A stretch of 64,000 bases of DNA from Macropodus opercularis (lineage: Eukaryota; Chordata; Actinopteri; Anabantiformes; Osphronemidae), in the NCBI GenBank assembly GCA_030770545.1, contig CM061094.1, positions 977,501-1,041,500 on the forward strand, written 5' to 3'. Below, in pieces: positions 47,071 to 59,276 of the stretch. The notes under the pieces were generated by a model. That model saw nothing but the letters and a program-made list of their open reading frames with translations. It was not told the DNA's origin and ran no database searches. Numbering within the stretch: position 1 is the first letter of the stretch; every line of letters starts with the position of its first letter. Made by a program: the position numbers and the translations under genes.

Positions 47071-50000
47071 GAAACCACAAAGAGCCAAGCCCACAATGTT
47101 TTGTTAACAGAAGTCAATTTCCTTTCGGAGGAGCAGTAAAACATGCGTTTCCTGACCGTCCTGGCTTCTCTGTCCTTGGAGACTGTGGCTAAAAAGCTAA
47201 AGGCTAGGAGAGATCTTAGCTCAGGGTGTGGCCACAAACCACATTTATCTAGAACTGCCCACAGCTAATTATTCATGTTGACGTGGGACTCGTTCAATAT
47301 TCTGTTCGTATTCTTTCATATGGCCTATTTTTAATAATGCCTGACTGTCCAGATGTGATTCATACATAGAAAAAGTCAAATGTGGCCCCACTACACTTCA
47401 ACCACACACCTGCCACCTACAGGCTTCGCTGGTCAGGACACTCTCACAAAGCTTGTTGCGACTGCATGACAGAGTTCGGACCCTGACCAATGACTCACAC
47501 TTGCGAGGTCTTGACTTTATCCAGTAGTTGAGATACTTCTACATCCCGTGTTGAAGTGCTTCAGATCCGCCAGGAGCATCAGACGTCTTCACATACTGAA
47601 TCATCCTCTGATTGTAGATGCTTGGAGCAGGACCAGAGAAGCAGTAGGTAAAGACAAACCTCTCCAGCATCACCCTGCGAGTAGAAAGCCAGCGAAACGT
47701 CTCCTTTCATTTTTTACTGTTCCTTCATCCCGAGGTTCAGAGATTTGAACTATATGTGATACCAGTACTAAGTAAACAGTTATTATTCATGTTAAAATGG
47801 TTTAATGCATCTTTACATATCGTGGGTTGGCCTCAGACAAAGAAACACTGATTGAAATGACTAACACCACTAGTAGTATAATTAATGCTGTATGGTCTCA
47901 GTTTGATGCACTGTGTCAGTCCAATAAACACTGACTCCTGGTCCGTCATGAGCCACGTGGGGACGTCCTTCGTCGTGGAGGTGGAGACAGTGAAGTGATC
48001 CACCCAGTGTCTCAATGACCTGAGGCAATACGAGGATGATGAAGATCAGCTTTAGAGTTGAAGCTCTGTCTCTCTCTGTCGCCTGTGTCCTCTGGGTTAG
48101 CAGCGCCCAGCATCTTACTGCTAACAGGACTGAACCATGCCCAAAAACACACCCCAACCAAATGACACAACTAAACCACATACAGTAGACTCTGATGAAG
48201 ACCTGCTTCTAACTCCGCCTGTGTCACAGGTCTCCTCTAAGCCAATTTAGAGAGATGATGGCGAGATAAAACTAGACTCTGTGCTATTTGCTTTGCTCTG
48301 TTCATACTTTTAGCCCAAACAAACATATTTATATCCAGCCTATTGGATTATTTCACTCTCTAGCTGGGACGTCAAGTAGGCAGAGGGACAGATGTGTCCA
48401 TTTAGAGAGTAATGGACTTAGATTTGTTGTGTTAAGAAGAGCACACGCATACACACATACAGGAACGACGCTGTGCCCCTGGCGGTAAAAGCCATTGGCC
48501 TTTGGCCATTAACAGGACTTTATGGGCCAGACCACCAACCAGAGATCGCTGCTGACAGTATCACACAGACAAACACTTTGCTGGGTTTCTTGTCTGTTTT
48601 CTCCCAAGCTCTTCGTCCTCTGCCTCCTCGCTGTCATTATCATCTTCATCATCCACGTGGCTTAATGCCTCTTCCTCTCGCACAGTCCGAGTCCATTCTT
48701 GTAATGCTTCTAAATCTGCTCCAGGTAGGAGTAATTCCTTCCTCAGGCTGATTCTGGTCATTAGAGCATGGACACTATCGTACTAAAAGTCAAAGGTCAA
48801 AGGTCACACTCGCATTAGCTAAAACGCATGTCTAATATGCTGATAAAGACGTGTGCTTAAAAACACACAGCAGTGAGTTATGTGGAGCTAATTCGTTGCA
48901 GCTGCATCTATGAAACTAAACCATCTGTACATCCAACTACAGCTGATCTACTTGGGAGGAATAAGCAGCAGAGAAGCAGCAGCTGCTCACACATAAATAT
49001 TTAAGCCGTGAACTCGACTTAGGCTGCATTGATACAAATACATACTAAATAAAATACTATATAAAAGTATTTAAGTGGCGCTGAATGTGCAACATGTGTT
49101 TGAGTAAAGCTCACATGATGAGAAACGTAGCATCACTTACAGCTGTGGAAATGAAAAACTCGTCTTAACAAATTTGCTTTATTTTCAACACGCTACAAGA
49201 ACTCTGTAAAAGTTATTTAAACCTGTTTAAAGGGCAACTTCTCACGTTTTGTTTAGTTTATTGGTGATGTCACTGATTTTTAAAGCTGTCACGATGCTTT
49301 AGTCTAGAATTAAAAGCTTCAGAGGCCCCAATAACTGACTGCTAATAAGCCTTCTTGAAGTAAACAGCCTTTTAGAAATATGACTATATTATAACCACAT
49401 GTTGACTGTATGAATCAAATGACAATATCATTTTACTAAAATAGCTGCAGTACAATAAAGAACACAAGGAAACCAAGAGAGTCCAATCCTTGTGTAATAC
49501 AAGGACAAGGACACATGGACTGTAAAATGCAGCAAAATATTTCTAAAGGTCAGATTATTTTATTCCATATTAATGCTTAGAAAGTCAGAAATATATGAGC
49601 TACTGGACTATAACCCTATTACCAATCAGAATAAATTATTGGATTGATATTGCGTTTTTTTCTAGCGCATCACATCATGAACTGGGCTTTGAAACATCCT
49701 CACGGATATAAAAATGTGTCAAGGGGCTTCTGTCAGATTGATTTTTAAAGTAGCGTCTGTGCAGACTGCATTATGGCCATAATAAACAATATTTTTCCCA
49801 GTAAATGTTCTTCTCTTCCCATTATCGTTATCCCAGATCAATTTCCTCCCATTGGGAGCTTTTCCTGGAGCCTGGTTCATCATCTATGTCATTACGTGGC
49901 AAAGGTACATTTGCACACTTCATTCCAAGGAGACACTTTTGCTCTTCTGTTCTGTAGTTAAGTAAATAAAATTTGGATGAAAACACAGACAGATGTGTTT

Positions 50001-50673
50001 TACCCCTGTGCTGCATCACCTTATTTATATTTATTATGATTTTTTATTTATTTATTATGCATATATTATTATAATTGCAGCTGTGAAACGCGAGTGCATC
50101 ACTACGTGACACCATGGAGTGAGACCTATGGTCACTTTGAAGCCCCACATACCCAGACTGAGGAACCTGCCTGTGGTGTGAACCAGCTGGTTCACCATGA
50201 GAAAAGACCAGAGAGACCAACCTGTGCGGCGCCTGGATTGACTACAAGAGCTGCTCGTTCATCCGAGAATGAAACGGGAGCCGCTGTAGCGAGCAGATGC
50301 ATTGTCCAACCTTCATATATATGAGAATGAATGATGTGAATATTAAGGTGCAGCAGAGTCGTGAATTATACCACGACATGAATTAGAAGAGTTCTGTGTG
50401 AGGGTGCGTGTCTTCAGACCCTGGAGACATTAACCTGACTGATTCCAGAGCTGATGATTCTGTGGCTTCTGTCTGTAGCTATGTGCTCACATGGTGAAAC
50501 AGACCGTGGGTTTTGTTCAGATGGAGATGTAGAGATTCTGCTGCTCAGCGCCCGGAGTGAGGGGATCTGCGTTTCCTTGGCGTTAAGGTATCGTCAGGTG
50601 CGTTGGTGTGGCATCAGTCCCATCGTGAAGATTTTGCTCTTGGCTTGTGTGGATGGACGTTTGTCGTATTTGT

Positions 50674-50702
50674 GTTGCTGGTCATGGTCCATGACCAGCA
50701 AC
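50674..50702. repeat. Perfect 29-bp palindrome
   Basis: GTTGCTGGTCATGG and its exact inverse CCATGACCAGCAAC surround a single central T. Confidence 0.97.
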
Positions 50703-53700
50703 CACTCTGTACCTCTGGAAACGGCCCCGTCTCCATCAGAGATGAGCCCGATGAGGATGGTTGATAGACTGGTGTCTAGATGTGCAGCTGTTGGTGTCTC
50801 AGCATGACTCATACGCTGAGGCCTCAGAGGTTCAGAAAGGACAAACCTCAGTCAGTAACAATCTACTAATCACGTGAACCTGCTGTGATTTGAGCCATTT
50901 TAAGTGGGAATAAATGTGAGGGTGTCCTAACGTTGTCCTCAGCTGATGAAAGATGCATTTTAGAAAAACTACATTTACAGACGAAAAGTCTTTCTTCTCT
51001 TTTACGTCACACTACGTTCATCTCTCAGTATTGTTAACACTTAATACCCAGGCTTTCATCGGGTGTCCTACTTTTTTCTATGGCTGTAGTTTCCTGTAGT
51101 CAATCCTTATTTTCTCTCTTACAGTTTTTTAGTTTCTCTTATAGTTTTCTCAAACTTGATGCTGTCAGCCATTTTTGTAATTCAGACACAATTTGTTTCC
51201 TATTTGCTATGGATTTTTCCCTCCTCTCAAAACGCATTATTGCTAAACCTCTCCTTAATTTCTTTCCATTAGTGTATTTAGTTCCGTGTTGATTTTCAAA
51301 CATATTACCTACTGTAGCAGTTTCCCTTAAAATTTAAATGGATTTCTTCTTTTTCATTCCTTGAATGCAGAGGGAGGCGTAAAACAATCCTGGACAACTT
51401 GATCATCTGTGGTCGTTTTGTCTTTTAAGGCATCGATCTGAAGCATTTTATTCCCTCTGTTATTGGTTAGAACAAGACGTGTTATGATGGTATATTGATG
51501 GCTGCAGTACCTAACTCACACACCCTCACGCTTCATGGCCTGCTGTGTGTGCACTCACTTCCAAACCGACTTTATAACGTATCTGCTCCCATCCAGCGAC
51601 GTTAATGGAAGCAAACCGCAGATCCAGCACTGCTTTAAACCTCACTGTTAAGTTCCAACTGTTCACTAATGCTGTTCCCCAATTTACTAATGCTCCTTCA
51701 CCACAAAAGCCCAGGAGTCAGCAACCCCCAGCAGCCCCTCCGCGCACACACGGAGGCCACTATACGAGCCATTAAGTGGCATTAGAGCCTCTTTGTGGCC
51801 AGTTATTCTGACTTCATGATACCGCAGTCACATTGTGAAGTCACGCTGTAAGACTCTAAGTCTCACCGCACATTTCACATCCCAAACCACCGCTAATGCA
51901 CCGATCACAACGTTACAACATGGCGTTTTCCGCCAGCAGCAGAATGTCACTCAGCGTAATTCACCAGCTTTTTTCTACTATGTCACTGTGACACATTATG
52001 TGACTGTAAAAGATGTTATTAGCCAGTTAGCAAGGCGAACGACATGGAAATCACGCTGGAAATCAGGTCGCGTGTGTTAGAGGGGCTTGATTATCATCAC
52101 TGGCAAATAAGGATAGAAACATGAGAGCAAGGGAACCAAACTTCGTGACCGGAAGAGGCCACGGCACCAGGAAGGCCTGCAATCAGTTTGTTCCTCAGCC
52201 AGGGAGTGAACGCGTGTGAATGAGGTCTGGAAATGATCTGACCAACATAGTCCAGAGGAGTGTTTGAGACCTTCTCACACCCATTTACCCATTTAGAGGG
52301 AAAACTGTTACGTGAACCAACTAACCTGCAGCCGTGTGACAAGGTGAGACAGTCCGCGCTGACATGTGACAGAGAACATGACCACTGACACACTAAACAG
52401 TTATTGGTGCGTAAAAATCACAGTCGCTGCGTTGATTGTGCCATAAATAGTGTGACAGCCTCACACTGAGCTCACTGACCATCCTCCTATGAATCCTCAG
52501 CCCAACCAACGCTCCTTTTGGACGGTAGTGATTAGATGGATGCAGCGTGGTTGACTCTGACCCTGAGGCTGCTACACACGGGACTAACTCAAACATGAAC
52601 ATTGCTACACCTGCATAAAACACATGCTCCCCTTGTGAAGGCTAATCAGTCAGAACATCGCTCCGTGTTGACAGGACACTCCTCGTCGGGACTCCTGCTC
52701 CTTGTGACGGTCAGGGGGTGGGGGAGTGTCCATCACAGGCCCAGGCAGACAGCTTCCTCTACAGAGCTTCATCAGAGGCTGGAGGACCTGGGGACACACA
52801 CAAACACAGAGAACTGTCTGCTCAGCTGCTTGTTTAGTTGAACCCACGTCGATGCCTCATCCTGGCATCACGGCGCTGACGAGGGTTATTGCAGCGCTCA
52901 GCGTTGGGTCACACGGGGGAGGATGGTGACATCTGGTGTCTCTACCAGCTGGGACCATCTGCTGCGACTGACCTGCACAGGCCGCTCTGTTAAAGGTGCA
53001 GAAGAAGCCCTGACCTACACGCATTTGCTGATCAATACCGTAAAATGTCTCCCTCTCAATCAATGTTTTTAATGTAGTTCATCACCAAAACCACAAAATG
53101 AGAACTGATGACAGAAAAGGTGACCTGTTCATTTCAGGTGATTTGTAACCATGTACCTTCAGTTCAGAGCTAAAATCATCTCAGTATAAGGTTCAGACGT
53201 ACACAGTTCTTGCAATGCTCTCTAAGGCCCAAGGCACAATATGGAAGGTAATGAATGTAAAAAGAGCCAAGAATAGACCAGACAGGTAAAAACAACCACA
53301 GGAAGGCACATAGCAGCAGACTGCTAGTGGTAAGATGTTACATAAATCTAAACCCAGGAATCCAGCCACAATGTTTCAATTGACGTAATATTCATTAATT
53401 AACCAATCAATGGACACATTTCAATGGTTTCACATGAACTGACACAAAGCATGATCCAACACGCTGTCTCTGCCTTTTCCCACACATGCACGTTAGCTTT
53501 TAAAGGGTGATACAGTCTGGTCTCACTCTGCAGGTCACACGTAGCAAAGACCGTGACCCCCCAGCATCTGGCCTGGCTGCTGCAGTGGGAGCGGCACTGG
53601 CAGATCAGCAGCTGAAGGAGCAGCGCTGGGCTTCTCCCGCATGGGGATCGTCAACCCTTGACCTACATCATCTGTCAACAAGCTCTAGGTTTCAGCTATT

Positions 53701-54284
53701 GGGTTTCATTGATGAGACCCACTGCAGACGACAGTCTGGACACTCTTCACGGGCACAAATTCTTTTTCACTGTAGACTGAGGGACGAGCATAACTCTGAC
53801 ACAAAGAAGAGGTTTTATCACTAGAACTCAGAGCCCGTGTTCCGTGTTTTAGGCAGGAATGTAAATTTGCTGGTTGTAGAGTTGTCACTTAACAATCCAT
53901 TAACATTAGCATCCATCAAACATTAACATCAGAAGTTAACAAAAATGATGAAAAACTGCATCCAGATAGAAATGAATCGATTTCAAGTCTCAGCTGCTCA
54001 ACATTAGGTTCAAAGTTCATATGGTGGAGTAGACAAAATCAAAGCAGTGTCTCTAGCATCAGCAGGCAGCTGTGCTGTGTGTGATCAATGTGGAGAAAGG
54101 ACGTAGGCCTTTAAAGAACCCAAGGGTACGTATGGGCGTAAAAGCTGAGTCAGCAAAGAGCACAATGAACTGGGCACCAACAAAACTACTGCTCTGAGCG
54201 TTGGAGAAGGCAGATGGCTGCAGCGTGCACCAGACAAGTTCCTCCCAGGTCCTCAGTCACAGAACTACTGAGGTACTGATCTGA

Positions 54285-54932
54285 GAGTGAACGGGTGAAC
54301 CACGGCTACGCAGGCTGCTGACCTGACCGTGTGGAGTGAACGGGTGAACCACGGCTACGCAGGCTGCTGACCTGACCGTGTGGAGTGAACGGGTGAACCA
54401 CGGCTACGCAGGCTGCTGACCTGACCGTGTGGAGTGAACGGGTGAACCACGGCTACGCAGGCTGCTGACCTGACCGTGTGGAGTGAACGGGTGAACCACG
54501 GCTACGCAGGCTGCTGACCTGACCGTGTGGAGTGAACGGGTGAACCACGGCTACGCAGGCTGCTGACCTGACCGTGTGGAGTGAACGGGTGAACCACGGC
54601 TACGCAGGCTGCTGACCTGACCGCGTGGAGTGAACGGGTGAACCACGGCTACGCAGGCTGCTGACCTGACCGCGTGGAGTGAACGGGTGAACCACGGCTA
54701 CGCAGGCTGCTGACCTGACCGTGTGGAGTTAACGGGTGAACCACGGCTACGCAGGCTGCTGACCTGACCGCGTGGAGTGAACGGGTGAACCACGGCTACG
54801 CAGGCTGCTGACCTGACCGCGTGGAGTGAACGGGTGAACCATGGCTGCGCAGGCTGCTGACATGACCACGTGGAGTGAACGGGTGAACCACGGCTGCGCA
54901 GGCTGCTGACCTGAATGCTGACCTGACGACGT
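54285..54932. repeat. 49-bp minisatellite, about 13 copies
   Basis: The unit begins GAGTGAACGGGTGAACCACG, continues GCTACGCAGGCTGCTGACCT and ends GACCGTGTG. The register holds exactly (54285, 54334, ... 54873), with few substitutions (GTG/GCG at the end of the unit, ACG/GCG in the middle) and a partial last unit. Each unit has at least four CpGs and a TGACCT hexamer. Since 49 is not a multiple of 3, the open frames here are artefacts. Confidence 0.98.
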
Positions 54933-57017
54933 GTCGTCGCTGCCACTGTAATGGGCTCAAATTACAAACGTCTGTGCGAGTCTGTGATGGATTAGTGACC
55001 TGCCCAGAGCGAACCCGCCTCCAGCTCCACTGACAGATGGAACCGTCTCCAGCTACTTACAACCCCACTGGGCGGCAAAGAGTGAGTGAGTGAGTCCTTC
55101 ATCCTCTAGTGAGGACTGGTCCTCACAATGGGAGGGCGTCAGAGTAGAGTCTGTCCACGCATTCACACAAAACATCCGGATCTGATGATGCCTTAGACTC
55201 TTTGAACCTCATTATTGATCAGGTTAAGCTCAGACAGTCTCTCTCACACACACTGAATTATGCAGGTTTAAATGATGAAATACCTTTTAACTTTTTATGA
55301 AAAATTCATATGAAAAGTGAGGCAGAACAGAGCAGCTGGCTCGTCGCCGTACATCTCATTACACATCCTCAGCGCGTTGGACCAGTGGTTTTGCTGTAGA
55401 CATTTGGGTTTGTGTATGAATCGGTCATTGCTATTCAGCCTGGACGACCCGTGTGACAGTGTCGCAGCTGAAGAGCGTCGTGTCTCCTTTGTTCACTTCA
55501 CTTCCCTTGACGTCCAGCTGCCTTGGTTCCATTAGTTGAGTTTTCTTGGTTGTGCCAGCTCTGTTTTCTTGAGTTTTCCTACGACTGGGTGCCGTGTGTT
55601 AGAGGGGCGGGCACTCAGCCAACAAAACACATCTGTTCCAGGAGTTTTGCTCACATGACAAAGGTGTGAGGTTGAACAAAAGCTGTTGAGAGTCATGTGT
55701 CAGGTCCAGATGTACATACCTGGAACTAAAAGCTCTCGTCTCATATTTCTCTTCTGACACCACATCAGATGTTTTCAGGAATCAGTCAGTGCTTGTGTAT
55801 AATTGATACTCCTGCCTCAGCATCTGTATCCAGCTGGCACCTCCGCCTCCTCCTATCCTTCCTTACTGTCTCGGCATCATTGCTTCTACTCTGTGCTTAC
55901 CTGTGCTAGCGAGCTGAGGACCAGCACCTACCTGCAGCCCTACAGACCTGAGCCCCTGACTGTGTATGTGTGTGTATGTAGCCAGGCTTTGCGTCCTGGA
56001 CGGATGGGCAGTAGACTGGCTGGGACACTGGGATGGACGTCCACCCTGGACCTGGTTCTGCTGGATGTTTGTCTTCTCGAGATGACTTTCGATTTGATTT
56101 GGGTTCTATGGAAAAAAACTGACTTAATGTTTTTATTGACAACATAAAGTTATGTTTTTTTTATTCATACGTTTTATTATTATGTCACTGTAATAAATAA
56201 ATAAAACTGATTGGGATGCAGGTGGGATTGTGATGAACGTCCAATGTTTGGGGCTGCATCCCAGTCAAATGGTTTCATTTCATTAACTTTGTCTAATTTT
56301 GCTGATTGGACTTGTTATACTGTTATTCCTGGAAACCGGCTCTTCTCAGTGATGTAGATGCACCGAGCCGAACATGGAGCGTGTGTCCAGAGGACGTGGA
56401 TGTGTTATATAATACGGGTTTTTGCTGTAGGTTTGTAGTCACTGTGTACATAACATTCACGCTGCTGTGCCCGACGTGTCCGTCAGTGCAGGGCCACGAG
56501 AGTTGGTACTTGAAGCTCCGTCCAGAGGACTGTAGTGTGTGTGTGCCAGTTTTACGAGGCTTCTGGGGGTCATTCAATTTTAATTTGAAATGGGATTTTG
56601 CTCTCTCCCTCTCTCTCTGTCTGTCTCTGTCTGTTCAGCGAAATCAAAGCAAAAGAACAGAAAAAAACTCAGGTCAGTTATGTCTCCATGATCCTGAGGT
56701 GGGTTAGCGGATTCTCATCAGTGCGTCAGCAGTATAAGTATTTTTGCAAGGAAAATTTAATTTGGACATAATTATGTATATATATATAATTATTTGATAT
56801 ATTATTATCATATGTCAATCAACATATTAATAAGTCATTGTGTTTTATATTTTGGATTCTCTTTGGTGGCACTGACGTCATCACCTGAAATCAGGAGACA
56901 CTTACTGATTAAATGTGGTCTTTGTGGACCCAAAGAACCACGACTCAGCTGTAGGATGTTCATTATTGAGTCTTTGAATAAGAAAAGAGCAATATCACAA
57001 TCCCCCCTCATTCAATG
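54933..57017. other. Upstream DNA with repeat remnants
   Basis: A worn copy of the common fish repeat half sits at about 54960-55090 (CTGTGATGGATTAGTGACCT). The rest, including CT-rich 56590-56630, holds no recognised gene. Confidence 0.5.
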
Positions 57018-57915
57018 TATTAAAGCACTTCAGGTTGCTAGAACCTTTATTCATCCTCAGTAGAGGAACAAGAACCGGCCCAGGTTTCTTCAGCACAAAA
57101 AGCCACAGCCCTGTTAACCTCTGCTGAGGTCAACGTGAGAGCAAAGCCCTCAGAGACGTTCTCTACTCGGGTAATAATTCACACGGTGGTCGCCAGGCTA
57201 CTGCTCACAAGAAGCTCTAAATCCTGGCACACATCACGTAATGATTGGCAGCTTGACCTCACCCATCCAAATAATGGGAATCAAATTGAGTCATGTCTAG
57301 TCAGGACTCTGGCTATTGTCATTCTCGTTTGTACAGTCTCATTCTCTCATGATTCAATGAAAACCTTGATGTTTGGGACGCAAATGAAGAAGATTAACGA
57401 ACTTTAATTTCTGGAACTGTGCCGTAGAGACTGCATCGCAGCGGAGAAGCTGCCTCCTCTGCGTCCGCTTCAGACACTTTACGTTTCCAGTAATGACTTT
57501 TCTTCCCTCCTTTCTTGACGTGTCTATTTAATTGTCCACCGCCAGTGATCTTCTCTGTGATTCATCACCCACAGCACAACTAGCTCCTGTCTACGTCTTA
57601 TCCAGCCCAGTTCAACTCTGATAACAGAACTCTGTGCATTTACAAACAGAGAGGTTTAATCATCTGCCTTTGCACGTCTCCATTGGCTTCCTGTTCATTT
57701 AGCTTACTTTAAAAATGTAGTCGTATGTCTCCAGCATACATTAGACCTTCAACCCCCTGAAGGCCAGAAATCATCAGGCCATAACCTCCTGTCTGTTCTA
57801 GCTTCCCTTTCAAAAACTAGACGGGTCACAGCCTTTGTGTGTTTGTGTATTTCTACAGTTTTTATTGTACAGCACCTCATTTCAAATAAAGCTACTATTG
57901 TAATAAACTGGGGAC
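57018..57915 (+). mobile_element. Decayed, internally deleted LINE remnant
   Basis: 57018-57110 parallels the L2 reverse-transcriptase upstream region at 59277-59400 (GCACTT-GTTGCTAGAACC-ATTCATCA, then CCCAGGTTTCT). 57660-57910 encodes degraded LINE C-terminal text (HWLPVHL-YFKNVVV on the plus strand) and ends with GTACAGCACCTCATTTCAAA-TAAAG, a typical LINE tail. It may be one old copy or two. Confidence 0.6.
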
Positions 57916-58019
57916 AGTTTGCTCAGAACTTACAAAGAACATACAAATAAGAAGAAGGCGATTGGAGAATGCATAAAAACTGAAGCAACAAGGAAAAGAA
58001 AAGCAGTCAGAGATCTGAA

Positions 58020-58680
58020 GCAGTTGATCAGGCCATAGCCCAGTTAAAGCACCAGGAGATCATTGGCTCCACACAACTAGGCACAGCTGGCCCAGGACGG
58101 GGAGCAGCACCAAAGATGGTCCAAAGCCACCGAGAGGAACGTTGTGAAAATGGACAGCAAGCAGCCAGATGGACAACCGTGACCAACAGGACCATCACAT
58201 GGGCAGACGCGTGCAGAACACCCAGGCATTAGGGCCACTTACGACACACTCCCCAGCCCCGGAATCTATGCACATGGTATGGCACAGAAGAACCCTGCCA
58301 CCTGTGCAAATCCTCGAATCCCCACCTGAAGCATATTCCCTCTGGCTGCAGACAGCGCTGTCCCAGGGCAGGTTCAGCTGGCGGCATGACAAGGTCCTAG
58401 GCAAGTTGGCAGAGATCCTGGAGGGCCACGAGCAGCAAGTGAACAGGAACAACCCACCCACAGCCCAAAAAGTAGAAGAAGTATGGAGACCTTCCAGCAG
58501 CATGTGCACAAGCCGGGTGGAGACCGTTTACTTTCGCAGTGGAGGTGCAGTGCAGAGGCTTCACCGGAGCATCCGCACAGAGGCTGAGCAAGCACCATCT
58601 GGCTATGGCTCCGAAGGAAGGACAAGGCCTGGGAGAGGGAAGGTGATGCCAAGCAGGTAAACCATCACCTGTGCTATAGA
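58020..58680 (+). pseudogene. Retroelement C-terminal protein fragment
   Basis: The frame at 58169-58660 contains LQTALSQGRFSWRHDKVLGK then LAEILEGHEQQVN. Frameshifted text just upstream reads RTITWADACRTP and later LTTHSPAPESMH. I recognise this combination (R-WRHD-VL--LA preceded by a Cys-containing ALTQGR segment) from LINE-type retroelement proteins in fish and invertebrates. The Cys residues of the expected zinc motif are not intact. The family assignment is uncertain. Confidence 0.5.
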
Positions 58681-59276
58681 GATGAGCAAAGCACAGAGAC
58701 TGGGTGTGGAACCCTTTTATTTTACTGCGGTGAGGAATCAGTGGGCAAAAGAAGTCACACAACAGCAGAGTCCATGGCGAAGCAATACAAACAGAAAACA
58801 CTGTAGCTCAGTGGCTGCAGGCTGGTTGTGGAGGAGATCTTGGCTTGAACCCAAACTGATTTATCTTTAGACCAGGGTTCTGAACATTGGCTGCCCACAT
58901 AGTTTTGACACCGATAGCGTCTCAGCTGTCAAGGGCGCACTGACGTATACCTGAACAAAAGTGCCTTCAGCTGCTGTCAAACAGGAAGAGCAGGTGTAAA
59001 GCTGAGCACTAAGCCGGAGAAGCATGGATCAGGCAAAAGCCGTGATCGTGTCTTCACTTTCATTATCATCTCATCTTAAGCCTGACACAATCCATAACCT
59101 CTGAGGAACCTGCACAGTGATGATCCTTCCTTACAATCGTGAGGGTCTTATGTTTTCATACAGTAACAATAGTCACAAAGTCACTGCACGGCATCATTTA
59201 GTAGAATATGAAGATGAATTGAATAAGTCACTGTCTCTGCCTCTTGTCTAATGAAAAACAGTTTAATACTATATAA

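Larger units (their letters stand above)
42641..54284. other. Upstream DNA with no recognised gene
   Basis: About 11.6 kb upstream of the ntrk3 promoter. It holds many short open frames but none with a domain or consistent splicing. It contains a short (CA)n at 47046-47070 and a perfect palindrome at 50674-50702. Non-coding 5' exons or enhancers could lie here but cannot be told from sequence alone. Confidence 0.5.

Noticed and set aside
54698..54946. Minus-strand repeated peptide frame
   Set aside because: It comes from the 49-bp minisatellite, whose period is not a multiple of three.
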